Assembly: GCA_014058105.1 (NCBI GenBank)
Contig: JACGCM010001546.1
Location: 186,001 to 250,000, forward strand
Reading direction: 5' to 3'
Length of the DNA stretch: 64,000 bases
Origin: Kingdonia uniflora
Lineage: Eukaryota; Streptophyta; Magnoliopsida; Ranunculales; Circaeasteraceae
Positions 11,901 to 23,800 of the stretch are shown piece by piece (within the stretch, counting starts at the first letter, position 1; each line of letters starts with the position of its first letter). Position numbers and translations under genes: made by a program. Below the pieces are notes generated by a model. That model did no database searches. It was not told the DNA's origin and saw nothing but the letters and a program-made list of their open reading frames with translations.

Positions 11901-13020
11901 TCGCTGTCGTTGGTTGTTCCTACTACTCCGCGGTTGTACCAAATGAAGAAAAGTTCAGCCAAATACAATGATCCAATGGACATCAGAATGCAAGGTAACT
12001 TTTTAGGATCTCAAAATCTATTTGGAGAAGTCTCCCATAATGAGCACCCCAATAGATAATAAGGAACTAATCATCTACCACGCAGTTACAGATACTTCTA
12101 TCAACTCGGTTCTCATTCAACTTGAAGGAAAAATTGAGAAGCCAGTCTATTTCATCAACAAAGCCTCCCTCAAGTGGAAACGAGGTACTCTAAAATTGAG
12201 AGACTCCTTCTAACTCTTATTTACACTTCACAAAAAAACTTAAGCACTACTTCCAAGTTCATTCAGTCAAAGTCATGATGAACTACCCACTTCAGGAGGT
12301 TTTTTCCAAGATAGAAAAATCACAGAGAGTGCAATAATGGTCAGTCAGTTTTGGATAACATTATATCAAGATCGAACAATACCATTTTGAAAAGGGTCAG
12401 GCCATTGCCGATTTTCTCAAGGATTTTCCAATAGAAGATCCCAAGTGGGAAGAGCTCGATCCTGACCTTGCGGTAGAAATTTCAGAAGATCCACCCACCA
12501 AAGCATTTGACGAGCGAGCTGAATGGATTATAAGGAAAGGGTGAAGACTTCTTAAAGATGGATCAGCAGGACCTATAGGGTTATGAATTGGAATCGTATT
12601 GATTGCACCTTCCAAAAATAAAATTGAGAAATCAATCTGCTTGGATTTGAAGCCTCCAACAATGTCACCAAATATGAAACTCTCATTCATGGACTTGACC
12701 TCGCACTTGAGCTCGGCTTCCCAGAACTCTCAATCATCACATATTCATTACTCAGTATCCACCATTTCTCTGAGTAATACAAAATGAATGGCAAGATGTT
12801 TGAATATGCTACCCTCGCTGTAGAAAGGATAAGCCAGTTTGCGAAAGAAACTTTCAATTATCATCCTTGAGGTAAAAACTGACTTGCCGATTCCTTGGCT
12901 TATCTAGCCGGGTTCTTGGGACAGAAGCTAGATATCTTCTCATCGAAGTGATATCAACCCCCAGTATTAATTGCATTTCTGTATACATGATCAACACTTA
13001 GGGGGATAAAGAGGAGGATG
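11901..13020 (+). pseudogene. RNase H region of family A gypsy element (copy A3)
   Basis: The connection and RNase H domains are readable in pieces. 12022-12213 encodes the segment with HAVTDTSINSVLIQLEGK and VYFINKASL. 12540-12960 carries DGSAGPIGL-like, ASNNVTKYETLIHGLDLALE-like and NGKMFEYATLAV-like blocks in shifting frames. These correspond to the Asp and Glu segments of a gypsy RNase H. Multiple frameshifts are present. Confidence 0.65.
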
Positions 13021-14260
13021 ACGATTGGCAAAAGCCCTTCCTTGTTTACCTTGGCATCGATAATGAATGCAAAGGACCTCTTCCAGCAGATCCAAAGGAG
13101 CGCCGATAGCTGATCGACAACTCAAAGTGCTCCACAAATTAAAATGGTATTTTATATTACCATTCAGTCATGGGGCCTTACCCCAAGTGCCACTCTAGAA
13201 AGAAAGCAGACGAGATGCTCCATGATTTACATGAAGGGACTTGTGGCTCCCATGCCGCAGGTTGATTACTTACAAACAAAGCCATTACCCAAGGAGTATT
13301 CTGGCCAGGCATGCGCAAGCAAGCAGAAGAGTACTCACGTAAATGTGATACATGTCAACGACATAGATAAATGATACGCGCCTCTACGCTCGAACTACAT
13401 GAAAGAAAGGTATTTTGGCCATTCAAAATATAGGCGCTCGATCTTGTCGGTGAATTTACTAATTCTCCTGGTAACTACCGATACCTACTCATAGCTACAG
13501 ATTATTTTACAAAATGGGTAGAAGCAGTTCCACTCTGTCGAACTAGAGAAGAAGAGGTCATCTCTTTTATCTTAGAACACATCATTACTCGGTTTGGATG
13601 CCCCCACCTAATTCGTATTGATAATGGGTCACAATTCATTGGAGAAAAAGTCGTAGCTTTCCTCAACAAATACAACATTGTCCACTCAACATCTAATCCC
13701 TACTACCCTCAATACAATGGCCAAGCCCAAATAACCAACAAAACCATCGTGAATGGACTCAAGAAACGACTTCACTCACAAAAAAATGGATATGAGAGCT
13801 TCCTCGTGTCTTTCAGGAATACCGTACCACTCCATGTCAATCAACCGATTACACCCTATTCCTCCTCGCCTATGGCACCGAAGACGTCATTCCAAGTGAA
13901 TATCATCATCCAATCAGAGATCACGAGCTAACTAAAAAAGAAAAAAAGTTTGAATTGGCCTGTAACCTCAATTATATTGATGAGACTAGGGAATGCGCTA
14001 TTACTAACCTAAGTCGATATCACCATATGTTAGCTTGTTCGTATAATAGACGAGTCAGAAGCTGGACTTTCCAAATCAACGATCTCGTCATAAGAGAAAT
14101 CCCTCAACACAGAAAAGAGGCGCATGCCGAGAAACTAGCAGAAAATGGGAAAGGTCCATTCCTAATTACTGGTCCCACTAGCCTGGGATCATATTAACTC
14201 ATGACCTAAGAAGAAGTCCGTATCCCAAATCCTTAGAACACTAGGCGACTGAAACAGTAC
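13021..14260 (+). pseudogene. Integrase of family A gypsy element (copy A3)
   Basis: It shows an HHCC-like zinc region ending in KCDTCQRH, a core with ALDLVGEFTNSPGNYRY, TDYFTKWVEAVPL and the second catalytic Asp in IDNGSQFIGEKV. The third block reads NGQAQITNKTI, where the catalytic Glu is expected after GQA; Gln occupies that place. The C-terminal part continues at 13955-14197 with SWTFQINDLVIRE and NGKGPFLIT. Stops and frameshifts occur throughout. Confidence 0.75.
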
Positions 14261-14419
14261 TATCGTTAAGTCCCTTACTACTTCATTTTCAATTCTCATT
14301 TTTTCCATTCCAAAAGTAAGATTTTCATCTCCATACAATGTACATCCTATTCAATTCATTGAAAATTTCCAAGTTTTTCCAACACGACTCTTTACTTACG
14401 TAGACAATATATAGATTAA

Positions 14420-15070
14420 AGCAAAGGTAATATAGCTTTCAATTGACCTCTATTCTAGTTAAAGCAAAGGTAAAACTAGCTTTGATCGACTCTTTCAAAC
14501 TATGTGATTGAAACAATGGTAATACTAGTTTTTAATCAAAGAACTTTACCAGACATAAGATAAAGTAAAGGTAAAACTAGCTTTCATCTCTCAATATGGC
14601 TGCGAAAATTATACTCTGTGATTAAAATAACAGTAATAATAGTTTTCAATTAAAGAATTCTACCAGATATAAGGTAAAGGAAAGGTAAAACTAGCTTTCA
14701 TCTCTTAATATGGCTGCAACAATTATATTCTGCAATTAAAACAAAGGTAATACAAGTTTTTAATCAAAGAACTCTACCAGACATAAGATAAAGCAAAGGT
14801 AAAACTAGCTTTCATCTTTCAATATGGCTGTGACAATTATACCTTATGATATAAACAAAGGTAATACTAGTTTTCAATCAAAGAACTCTACCAAAAATAA
14901 GATAAAGCAAAGGAAAAACTAACTTTTTCTCTCAATATGGCTGGGACAATTATACTCTACATTTAAAACGAAGGTAATACTAGTTCAATCAAGGAACTCT
15001 ACCAAACATAAGATAAATGAAAGGTAAAACTAGCTTTTATCTCTAAATATGTCTGTGACAAATACATTTT
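14420..15070 (+). repeat. Tandem array, about 114-bp unit, in the 3' region of copy A3
   Basis: The marker gtaaaactagcttt(c)atctct recurs at about 14470, 14571, 14685, 14799, 14913 (variant) and 15024. The spacings are 101, 114, 114, 114 and 111 bp. Each unit also carries taccagacataagataaa and caatatggctg. That gives about 5.5 imperfect copies. It lies between the integrase and the antisense ORF, a position where plant Tat elements are known to carry variable tandem repeats. Confidence 0.85.
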
Positions 15071-15089
15071 TAGATTACATATATAGCAT

Positions 15090-16010
15090 CTATAATAGAT
15101 TCTTTTCTACTGTTGGGAGGTTAGCTACGCTTTCCCCTATAACAAGAGGACGATTAGCTATAAATTTTTGAGATGGAAAAGCCACAGTGACCCTACCTTG
15201 CTCTACAAAGATAGCTGGTCGAGAACCAAGCTCCATTTTCATGGAGTACATACAGTTTCCTCGATCTATATCAGCTCTGCAAATACATCCTCTATCCGAT
15301 AAATAGTTGTACAAGGTATCTCTCTCTAACTCAAGCCTTTTCACCTCCTCAACAAAATAGGCATTCACTGCCATTAATATCTCTGAGCGTGATACCACTG
15401 GCACGGCCATCTTAGAAAAAATTTATCCTACCGTTTGAAGGTGCTCCTTCAACATCTTGTACCGTGCTTCTTGCCATTCAATTTAACTATCTGCGCAGGA
15501 TACAAATTTGATGTTCTCCTTCGTCTTCTTATCAGTTTTAGCTAATTTAGCCTAATTCATCACCCTCAATTCTACCACCAGAGCACGAAGTTCCTCGAGC
15601 TCTCTATCAAAATCTTCTTCAGCAGGAGATTTCTTTAACAATTCATCTTTTTTCTTTATCAAGATCTCTTTACATCTGATAAACCGCTCTAAGTTTTACT
15701 CCCTAGAAAGAGCAGCGTCCAACTTACCTTGGCACTCCCTTAACCACACATTTCCTTTTTGCACATGACCTTGAGTTTAAGTCGTATTTCCCTCTCCCTC
15801 CAGCTCTCTAATTCGAGCTGATAGGCTAACTACATCCCCTTGAACAATGAAGACCCTGACATCACCTTTACTCTTCCTTGAGCGTTCTCCAACCTCAGCA
15901 TTTTTGGCACGTGAATTGGCATAAGCCAAATCAGTCTTCAACTGTGCTGCCCACTCATTCAGCTTATCATATTTCCTTTGTACCAACCCGAACTCTATAT
16001 TTTTCTGAGG
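15090..16010 (-). pseudogene. Antisense ORF (aORF) of copy A3, C-terminal coiled-coil part
   Basis: It is read on the strand opposite to the element's own pol. The minus strand encodes QRKYDKLNEWAAQLKTDLAY, a Glu/Lys/Leu-rich heptad-like segment around 15600-15720 (KKKDELLKKSPAEEDFDREL), and a C-terminal open frame (15410-15090) with LMAVNAYFVEEVKRLELERD. Between these are several stops. Plant Tat-lineage elements are known to carry extra ORFs here, often antisense. An acceptor-like ctcag lies at about 16006. The N-terminal half is missing because the element is cut here. No enzymatic motif was recognised. Confidence 0.55.
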
Positions 16011-16011
16011 C

Positions 16012-16045
16012 GGTATTTAAAAGAGGAGAGGGAGAAATTTATTGT
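16012..16045 (+). promoter_or_regulatory. TATA-like element upstream of the family C aORF
   Basis: GGTATTTAAAAGAGG forms a good plant TATA context, followed about 30 bases on by an A/G-rich leader. It faces rightward, towards the antisense ORF starting at 16501. A possible 5' UTR intron may start at cag-gtatttc near 16174. Function is inferred from position only. Confidence 0.35.
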
Positions 16046-16500
16046 TACCCAAATAATTACTCATAGAGAGAAATAGAGAGAAAGTGAGAAAAGCATACGC
16101 CATTGAAGAGTTAGAGCTTGTTTGGGAGGTGAAAAGGAATCGTTGTTGCTGAGAGAGCTGAACCATTCGAACAGGTATTTCTTCTAATTTCCTTCGAAGA
16201 TAGGTAATTTGAAGTTCTGCTCTGTAGTTTCTTCTACAGTATTTGTATATTGTTTATATCGTGGGGTAGGTTCTATTAGGGTTTTGGATGGTAAGGGCAA
16301 GTGGCTGGAGATACGGCCCAATGATAAATTGAGGATATTGAAGTGGTGACCAGGGTTGTAGCCGAACATTCAACTTTGGGTTGTGCGAGTTAGAGAGGGT
16401 AGGACAAAATATGATATCGAAGCGTGATAGTCGAATATATCGATCTAATTGCGTACCTCTTCATCTGTTGAGTATAATGCATACCAGTTAAGCTTCAAGG

Positions 16501-18640
16501 ATGAGGCTGATAGATGAGGAGGTTGAAGTAAATGAGCTGAGTGTATCTAGTCGAGGCCGAGGGGGTGAGAGCATCGATGTAGAAGTGTTAGATATTACAA
16601 TAGGCGCCCCATTAACTGTGGTAGTACCAGAAGTTAGAGCTTTGAGGAAGAGCCGTCGTAGGACTCGAGTGATCGAGGAGAGTGATGAAGAGGAGATTGA
16701 GGAAGGGGAGGGAAGGGGAAACGAACGTAGTGTTAATCCTTCAGGGGATGAGAGGGAGGAAGGGAAAGGAGAGCTGAGCGATAGTAGTGATAGTTCAGAT
16801 AGTTTGAGGAGAGCAACGGGGCCAATCTCGGCTCAGGAAAAAGCGATACTAGATCGATTCGTGGCCAAATATGAGTTGTCGAAGGTGGGTGTTGATGCCA
16901 GTGGGGGCCAAATTCACATTTAAGGATATTCCTCATGAGGGTTTCATGGCTTTCAGGGGCCAAATTTGATTAGGGATGCAACTGCCCCTTCGAAAGCTCG
17001 TGAAAGTGGGGTTGAACTACTGGGATGTGGCTCCTTGCCAGATGAATGGCAACATCTACAAGATGATGATGGTGGTCGAGGGGATAAATATTGGGTTAAA
17101 GCGTGAGAAGAGGGGGTTGATCGAGTGGTTCGAAATTGTATTGTTCTACTCGAGGAAAGCCAATAAGAAGGCGGATACTAACCATATCCAATATCGAGCA
17201 GATAAACCGTGGCTATTCGATCTGTGTTCGACGAGGCGCGGGTGGGATAAGGATTTAGTGGCGGTAAAGGGTAATTATGAGAATGCAGAAGGGAAAGAGG
17301 TATACAAGCTGTAGCACAGGGTGTATAATCTAAGTAAGTTGACAGTCGAAGGCTATTGGCTAAGTGATTGGAATAAGTAATTTAAATTGGTTTTTTTTTG
17401 TTTTGCAGAACCCAATAGCAGAACGTTGTCGAATCCGAAGAGGTATATAGACGAACTGATCGACCACGACAAGGCATGGGTAAATTGGGTATTTGGTAAG
17501 TTGGGTATTATGAGGAAAAGGCGGAAGAGGAGGGAATCGTACCTGTTGCTACTAGACCAGCGAAGAAGTGGAGAGAAGAAGGTACTTCGACAGAGCCCGA
17601 AGAGATGGAGAAAGTAAGATTGACTCAAAATTCGACCTATGTACTGCCTAAGGACCGGCGAGGAGGGCCAGGGACCGTACAACTGAGTGTGCCCGAAACG
17701 GTTCCCGAAGTGTCGAGGTAGGTTAACAAAGGTAAGGGCAAAGCTATTCCCGAACCTTTGAAAGTTCAATAGACAAAGATTACTCAGCGCAAGATGACTT
17801 GGGAGCAGGTGGCTGATGATGGGGACAATGCAGATGAGGCGAGATGCGAAGCCGAACTAGAGGAGCAGGCTCGAGCAACGGTCGCATCTATGGCGACCCT
17901 TTGTGGAAATAACCCCGATGAGGTAGGAAAGTAGATGAATAAGGCGCTGCATCAGGTAACTATTTTTTGAGATTCTGAAATTATGATAAACTTCTCTATG
18001 CTTCGAGAAGTATTGATGGTTTGAGTATTCTAGCAGGTACATGCTTGGGCCCAAGCATTTGCTAAAGCCCAGAAGGTAACAATGAAGCAATTTAAACAGG
18101 CGATAAATAGTCTGGAACTTGCTCGAGGGACCGCGATATCGCTGGAGACCGAGATTAATGTAATAAAGAGAGAGAAGTTGAATATTGGAGCCGAGTGTGC
18201 GAGGGAACTTAAAGCTGAGGTTGCCAATAATTCTCAAATGCGAAAGACGTTGGAGTTGAAGCTGGCTAAAAAGGTGGAGGCATTGGAAGAACAGAGGGTA
18301 GCTTTCCAGGAGCAATATGATGAAGAGTGTGACACGACCACGTCTTTAAAGTTCTTCATAGATAGTTTAGGGTTTAATCCCTTGACTTTTGAGCGCTTCC
18401 TATAATCAAAGGACCTGATGTCGAAGGTATTGCTCAGACAGAAGGGACGGAAGTGGATCCTACTGGTAGAGGTGCTGGAGATGGTGTTGTTGATTCTTTA
18501 GTCGAGGGGGATACTGCTGGTGCGGGGAATGTTATGAGTAGTGCTTTAATCGATGGGGTAGTGGAGACACCCAGATTAAACCCTGTTATCGAGGGTACTG
18601 AAGGTGTTGCTATTGAATAATTTGTAAGAGTTAGTACAGC
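16501..18640 (+). pseudogene. Antisense ORF (aORF) of family C Tat element, with an intron
   Basis: It is encoded opposite to the gag-pol of the surrounding minus-strand element. In order it has an acidic Ser/Glu-rich N-terminus (16501-16923), then after a frame change a segment with LPLRKLVKVGLNYWDVAPCQ and WLFDLCSTRRGWDKDLVAV. The latter resembles the plant Transposase_28 / putative gypsy-type transposon domain. A basic stretch and a long coiled coil follow (18082-18405, FKQAINSLELARGTAISLE). An 81-bp intron with CAG|GTAACT and TTCTAGCAG borders (17956-18036) joins ALHQ to VHAWAQAFAK in frame. A few stops and one or two frameshifts are present. The role of these proteins is unknown. Confidence 0.6.
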
Positions 18641-18904
18641 CACGCCTGTATGAGTGGAGTACTGGTAGACGGTATGTCTTTGTTGTCTATTCGCTGTAGC
18701 AAACTTTCTCTTCTTTGTTTACTGTGATGTTGGTTGATGGACAATATTCAAACAATGTGTAACGTATTTGAACTTGGGCTGCTTGCTTGGATGCAGTTGA
18801 ATTGAATTACTTTTGTCTAATGATCTTGATTTGCTGGTATGTTTATATGCTTGTTTCCGTGTGTGTGATTAGAAGTATAGAATTCTTGTATCAAGATTCG
18901 AGCT

Positions 18905-19640
18905 AGATCCTTGAAGAGCTTCGAGGTCGTACCCGAGTATCAGTCAAATCGAAGGGTTGACATGACACTTGGGTTAGACCAAGAAATATATTGGACTTCA
19001 AAGGCTCGAGCCTAAAGGAAGCATTATGTGGCCGCCCCCAATGCATTCACAAGGGTCTGGTCTGTCGACCAATCATGTCCCTCGAGTTTGCTTCATCTTG
19101 GAAACTTGAAAAACTTTTAGGTCGCCCCCAAGTATCAGTCGGGTCGAAGAGTTGATGTGATACTCAGGTTAGACCAAGAAATTCACTGGACTTCAAAGGT
19201 CACCCCCGGGTCTGTCCACGGGTTGAACCTAAGCGAAGCATTATGTGGTCACCCATAATGCACTCCCGAGGGTCTGGTCTATCGACCATTTATGCCCCTC
19301 AAGTTTACTCGAATTGGAAACTTGAAAAACTTTGAGGTCTCCCCCAAGTATCAGGCGGGTCAAAAGGTTGACGTGATACTTAGGTTAGACCAAGAAATTC
19401 ACTAGACTTCGAAGGTCGCCCCTGGGTCTGTCTGCGGGGTTGAGCCTAAGCGATGCATTATGTGGTCACCCCTAATGCATTCCCGAGGGTCCGGCCTGTC
19501 GACCATTCATACCCCTCGAGTTTGCTCGAATTGGAAACTTAAAAAACTTCGAGGTCGCCCCCAAGTATCAGTCGGGTCGAAGGGTTGATGTAATACTTAG
19601 GTTAGACTAAGAAATTCACTTGGAAGACAGGACATGAACC
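18905..19640 (-). repeat. Tandem array, about 200-bp unit, in the 3' region of the family C element
   Basis: The phrase gaggtcgcccccaagtatca, followed by gggtcgaagggttgat and aggttagaccaagaaattcac, recurs from about 18922, 19119, 19336 and 19550. The spacings are roughly 197, 217 and 214 bp. Each unit also has cattatgtggtcaccc and a cccgagggtctggtct box. That gives about 3.3 copies. As in copy A3, the array separates the integrase from the antisense ORF. Confidence 0.85.
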
Positions 19641-20860
19641 TCAGAGGGTAAAAAATATGTTCATTGATTATACTGTATTTCTATCAATTTAACAAGGTTA
19701 TGGCTGAGGCCTTTTGTATGAGACTAACTGCATTATATTTTGTGGGTTAGGTAGAGGCTCCTTCGCTTATGTCATTAGATAATATGATCCCTTGTCGATT
19801 TTGTCATACACGACATAAGGTCCTTCCCACGACTCGGCTAGCTTGCCAGCATTCCGAGGCTTCGAAGTTGGTATAAGTCGTCAGAGTACCAAATCACCTA
19901 TATTGAAACTGCATAGTCGAACTCTTTTATTATATGACTTCTGGAGAGAGAAGTGGTAATGGTCGAGGTTTGCTATGGCTCGGTCTCTGGTTTCATCGAT
20001 CCATAACATATTGCATCCAAGTTCGAACTCATTATCTTCCTCGGGTAGGTCGGGATCGCGTGTTGGAACTTTGAACTGGGTAGGCAGTACAGCTTCACTA
20101 CCATAAGCAAGGAGGAAGGGAGTGCAACCCGTCGCCTTTCTTGGTGTTGTACGATAGGCCCAAAGTACATGTTGAAATTCTTAAACCCATCGACCTTTGT
20201 TCTCATCGACGCACTTCTTGAGACCGTCAACTATTATTCTGTTGATTGCTTTGACCTGGCCACTCCCCTGAGGGTAATAAGGTATGGAAGGGGAGAGGAT
20301 GATGTTGTACTTCTTGAGGAAATTACGGACTTTTCTCCCAACGAACTGTGGACCGTTATCGCATCGAATCATGTGAGGGTAGCCAAAACGTGTGATGATA
20401 ATTTCCCATAAGAACTTGATGACTTTTTCTTCTCTGGTTCGACACAAAGAGACGGCTTCGACCTATTTAGTAAAGTAATCTGTGGCCACTGGGAGGCGTT
20501 CTCGTTTACCCGAAGCTTTGGGGAAAGGACCCACTAGATCAATCGCCCATCGTTTAAAGGTCCAAGCGACTTGGCTGCAATGGAAGTCTTGTGAAGGGCT
20601 TCAAATGCTATGAGCATGACGTTGGCATTTGTCGCAGTGCTTCGCGTACTCTTCGGCTTGTTTCTTCATATTAGGCCAGAATAAACCTTGTGTTACGGCT
20701 CGAAGAGCCATAGAACAATCAATAGTGTGAGCACCATAGGTACCTTTGTAGAGTTCATTGAGTATGGTATTAGCTTTATTTTGGGATATGCATCGGAGGT
20801 GTACGCCATTCGGGGATTTGTGGTGCAATCCACCTTTGAGAATGATGTATCTACGATAGT
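19641..20860 (-). pseudogene. Integrase of family C Tat element
   Basis: On the minus strand the HHCC region is seen at 20601-20828 (AHTIDCSMALRAVTQGLFWP, ending KHCDKCQRHAH). The core continues at 20447-20181 with ITRFGYPHMIRCDNGPQFVG and YPQGSGQVKAINRIIVDGLK. The catalytic Glu position after GQ is occupied by Lys (GQVKA), so strand transfer should be dead even if the frame were whole. The stretch below 20180 is the degraded C-terminal domain. Confidence 0.75.
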
Positions 20861-21860
20861 TTCTAGTAACGAACGTTTGGCTTTGGGATCTTCTGGAAGA
20901 GTAGAACTGTTGAAATAAGCAAGAAATAGTGCACGCCAGTCATCTTGATCGAGACTCTCGCCCCCAATATTGATGGCATAAACTTCCATCTGGTTGATAC
21001 TTGGGCGTTCGAGTACTTCGATATGGAGTATTCGAGATTCAGACTGACCTAACATGGCTGCTATGTAGGCAAGGGCATCGCCATGTTTATTTTTGCTTCG
21101 AGGGTAATGTGTAATAGAAGACTTTTCAAGGAACCGATCCATGAGCTGGCGGACGAGAGCAGCATACTTAGCCATGCGACCGTTTACCTAATTTTTACTG
21201 GTGTACTGCATCTGAACAAGTTGAGAATCGGTAAATACTATAAGTTTTAGAACACCAAGTTTGAGGGCGAGATTGGGGCCATGTATCAGGGCTTCATACT
21301 CAGCCTCGTTATTAAAACATTCAAAGTTTAACTTGATAGCCTTTTTGATTCTCTCATTAGAGGGGGTAACCAGAACAACACCGATCCTCAAACCTTTAGG
21401 TCCAGCGGATCCATCTGTAAAAAGATGTCAGCCCATGTTAGGGTTCCAAGGGTCGTTCTGTTCGGGTTGGTCTTCGGGTAGATCATTTTCATGATTTTTC
21501 TAGTCGATGTCTTCGACAGGGAAGTCGGCAAGAAAATTAGCGACTGTTTGTCCTTTCTGAGATATTAATTTTTCGAAGGTGATGTCGTGTTCACCCAGAT
21601 AGATAGACCACTGTTGTACCCGTCTGGATTTGTCTTTCTTGCTGAGGATCTCTCGAAAGGGGTAACTGGTCATAACACGTATAGGGTGAGCTTAAAAGTA
21701 TGGTTTGAGTTTTCGAGTAGTGTAAACGAGGGTGAGGAACAATCGCTCGAGCTTTGTATATCGAGTTTTAGCTGGTGTCAGAGATTTGCTGATAAAGTAC
21801 ACGGGTTTCTCGATGCTAGATTCGAGTCGAATAAGGACTGAACTAATAGAAGTGTATATA
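20693..21860 (-). pseudogene. RNase H region of family C Tat element
   Basis: The minus strand carries a connection domain (21600-21860, with QQWSIYLGEHD-like sequence in a broken frame). RNase H blocks follow: GVVLVTPSNERIKKAIKLNF with NNEAEYEALIHG (21391-21188), then MAKYAALVRQLMDRFLEKSS and HYPRSKNKHGDALAYIAAML (21175-20693). The conserved Glu in NEAEYEA and the Asp in GDALA are kept. Stops separate the blocks. Confidence 0.7.
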
Positions 21861-21864
21861 ACTA

Positions 21865-22900
21865 CTAGGTATAAGGAAAGTATCTCACTTTCGATGGGGT
21901 GGTGATGATGAGTGGTCGACTAAGGTATGTTTTGAGTTCGAGAAAGGCCTGTTCACAATCGGGTATCCAATTGATTTCGGGGTTGTTCTTCTTTTTGGCC
22001 TTGTGGACGCCTTGATCGCGTAAGAGGAAGAAAAGCCAAGCACAACGGTCAGAGGATTTCGAAATAAAATGGCTAAGAGAGATTATCTTGCGGACATCTT
22101 TTTTGGTTCGAGGCGAAGGTATATCGATGAGGGCACAAATATGAGTGGGGTCGATCTCGATACCTTGTTTACTGATGAGGTGGCCTAAGAATTTGCTGGA
22201 AGAAACGCCAAATTGGCATTTGTCTGGGTTTAGCTTCATATTATATGTTTGAAGTATCGAGAATACCTCGGTTAGGTTCTGAATGTGGGTGTGCTTTTGG
22301 AGGCTATTGCATAACATGTCGTCGATGTAAACTTCGACCGACTTGCAAAGTAAATGTTTAAACATGGTGGTAACAAGCCGTTGGTAAGTGGCACCCACAT
22401 TTTTAAGGCCAAAAGGCATGACGTTAAAACAGTAAAGGCCTTCTTCAATGATAAAAGAAGTTTTAAGTTGATCCTCGAGGAGAAGGGGTACCTGATTGTG
22501 ACCCGAAGCCGTATCTATCATCGATAATCATTTATGACCGGCTGTGGCATCCAGGAGGACTAAAATAATTGGGAGAGAAAAATTGTCCTTCGGTGTATGC
22601 TTATTGAGGTCAGTGAAGTCGACACAGATTCAGATCCTGCTGTTCTTCTTGGGGACATCAACAATGTTCAAAATCTATTCGGCGTATTTAACTTCTCTAA
22701 TGAAACCCGCGGCTAGGAGTTTATCGACTTCGAGGTTTACATCTTCTCGAAGCCGCGGGGCCAAAGTACGCTTCTTCTGCTTTATGGCAGTAGAGTGTGG
22801 GATGAGGTTGAGTCGATGGCAGGCTAAGGTGGGGTCAATACTGGGTATCTCATGGAATATCTAGGAAAATACGTCTTTATTTGCTAGAAGAAAGTTGGTG
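21865..22900 (-). pseudogene. Reverse transcriptase of family C Tat element
   Basis: This is the longest open stretch of the element, 218 codons (22521-21865). It contains MIDTASGHNQVPL, FNVMPFGLKNVGATYQRLVT, the catalytic YIDDML, LNPDKCQFGVSSSKFLGHL and the thumb/connection motif WIPDCEQAFLELKTYL. The N-terminal finger domain lies at 22522-22900 in broken frames (P-K-K-N-S-R-I-like, facing the YTEWI-like segment). It would copy the element RNA into DNA, with Asp-Asp of YIDD coordinating metal. Confidence 0.8.
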
Positions 22901-23042
22901 AGTTCAAGGCTTTCGACCTCATCTAGAAAAGTACCAATGAATATGCCTCGACCAGGACCGTCAAGTTTGATATAGACAGTAGGTTCAATGGGTGTGGTAG
23001 ATGGGATCGAATATATGGGGGGAGAGAGAGAGACATTGATTG

Positions 23043-23800
23043 CTATGATTTGACAAGTTTTCGAGTTTGATCAATCTCTAGGTACTCACATGAGCGGGCA
23101 AGGTGTTGAGAACCTATTAAGTTCCACGTGCCACAAGAGGTAGTGAAACGAAGTGTTTGGTGGTAAGTCGAAGGTATAGCTCTCATATCATGGAGCCAAT
23201 CGCGCCCAAGGATGCCTAGATATTCAGACTTCTTGTCGATGACAAGAAAGCTAGTTTGAAGGGTAACTAGTCCTGTAGTGACAGGGAGGCTAATGCGACC
23301 GACAGCAATTTCAGTGGTGCCATTGAAGCCCTTGAGTTTGACATTAGCTGGGGTGATGAGGTCAATTCTTTGCATGGCTCGAACAGTATGGAGGAACAGT
23401 GCGTCAGCGGCACTGCCGTGTCAATGAGCATGGTATAGAGGGAGAGGTGTTCAACCTTAATCATAATGACCAAGGGGTCATAGTGGGGGAAGCGAACATG
23501 AGAAGTATCGCAATCGATAAATAATATACCTTCGGGTCGAGGGTATTGGCTCGATTTTGGTATAAGAATGGGTAGCTTCTCCTGGTAGGTAAGCTTACAA
23601 CATTCTTCGACACGCTTGCGCTTCCTTTTAGTATGGCCGTTGTCGATATTGTTGACTTCAATGAGATGGAATTGGAAAATGTGTACCTCGACTGGGTCGG
23701 CAGCTGGGGCGGGTTGGGGCGTGAGATACAACCCGTCAAGGTAGCTGACAAGATCAGCGATGTATCGATGTAGACAATCTACTTTAAAGATCATCTCCAG
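23043..23800 (-). pseudogene. Aspartic protease of family C Tat element
   Basis: Two overlapping minus-strand frames together give the domain. The first (23794-23267) runs through HTKRKRKRVEECCKLTYQEK and FIDCDTSHVRFPHYDPLVIM to the active-site start TMLIDT. The second (23375-23043) continues with LKGFNGTTEIAVGRISLPVT, KKSEYLGILGRDWLHDM and STYHQTLRFTTS. A frameshift falls right after the catalytic IDT. The flap and the GRDWLHDM motif are well preserved. Confidence 0.75.
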
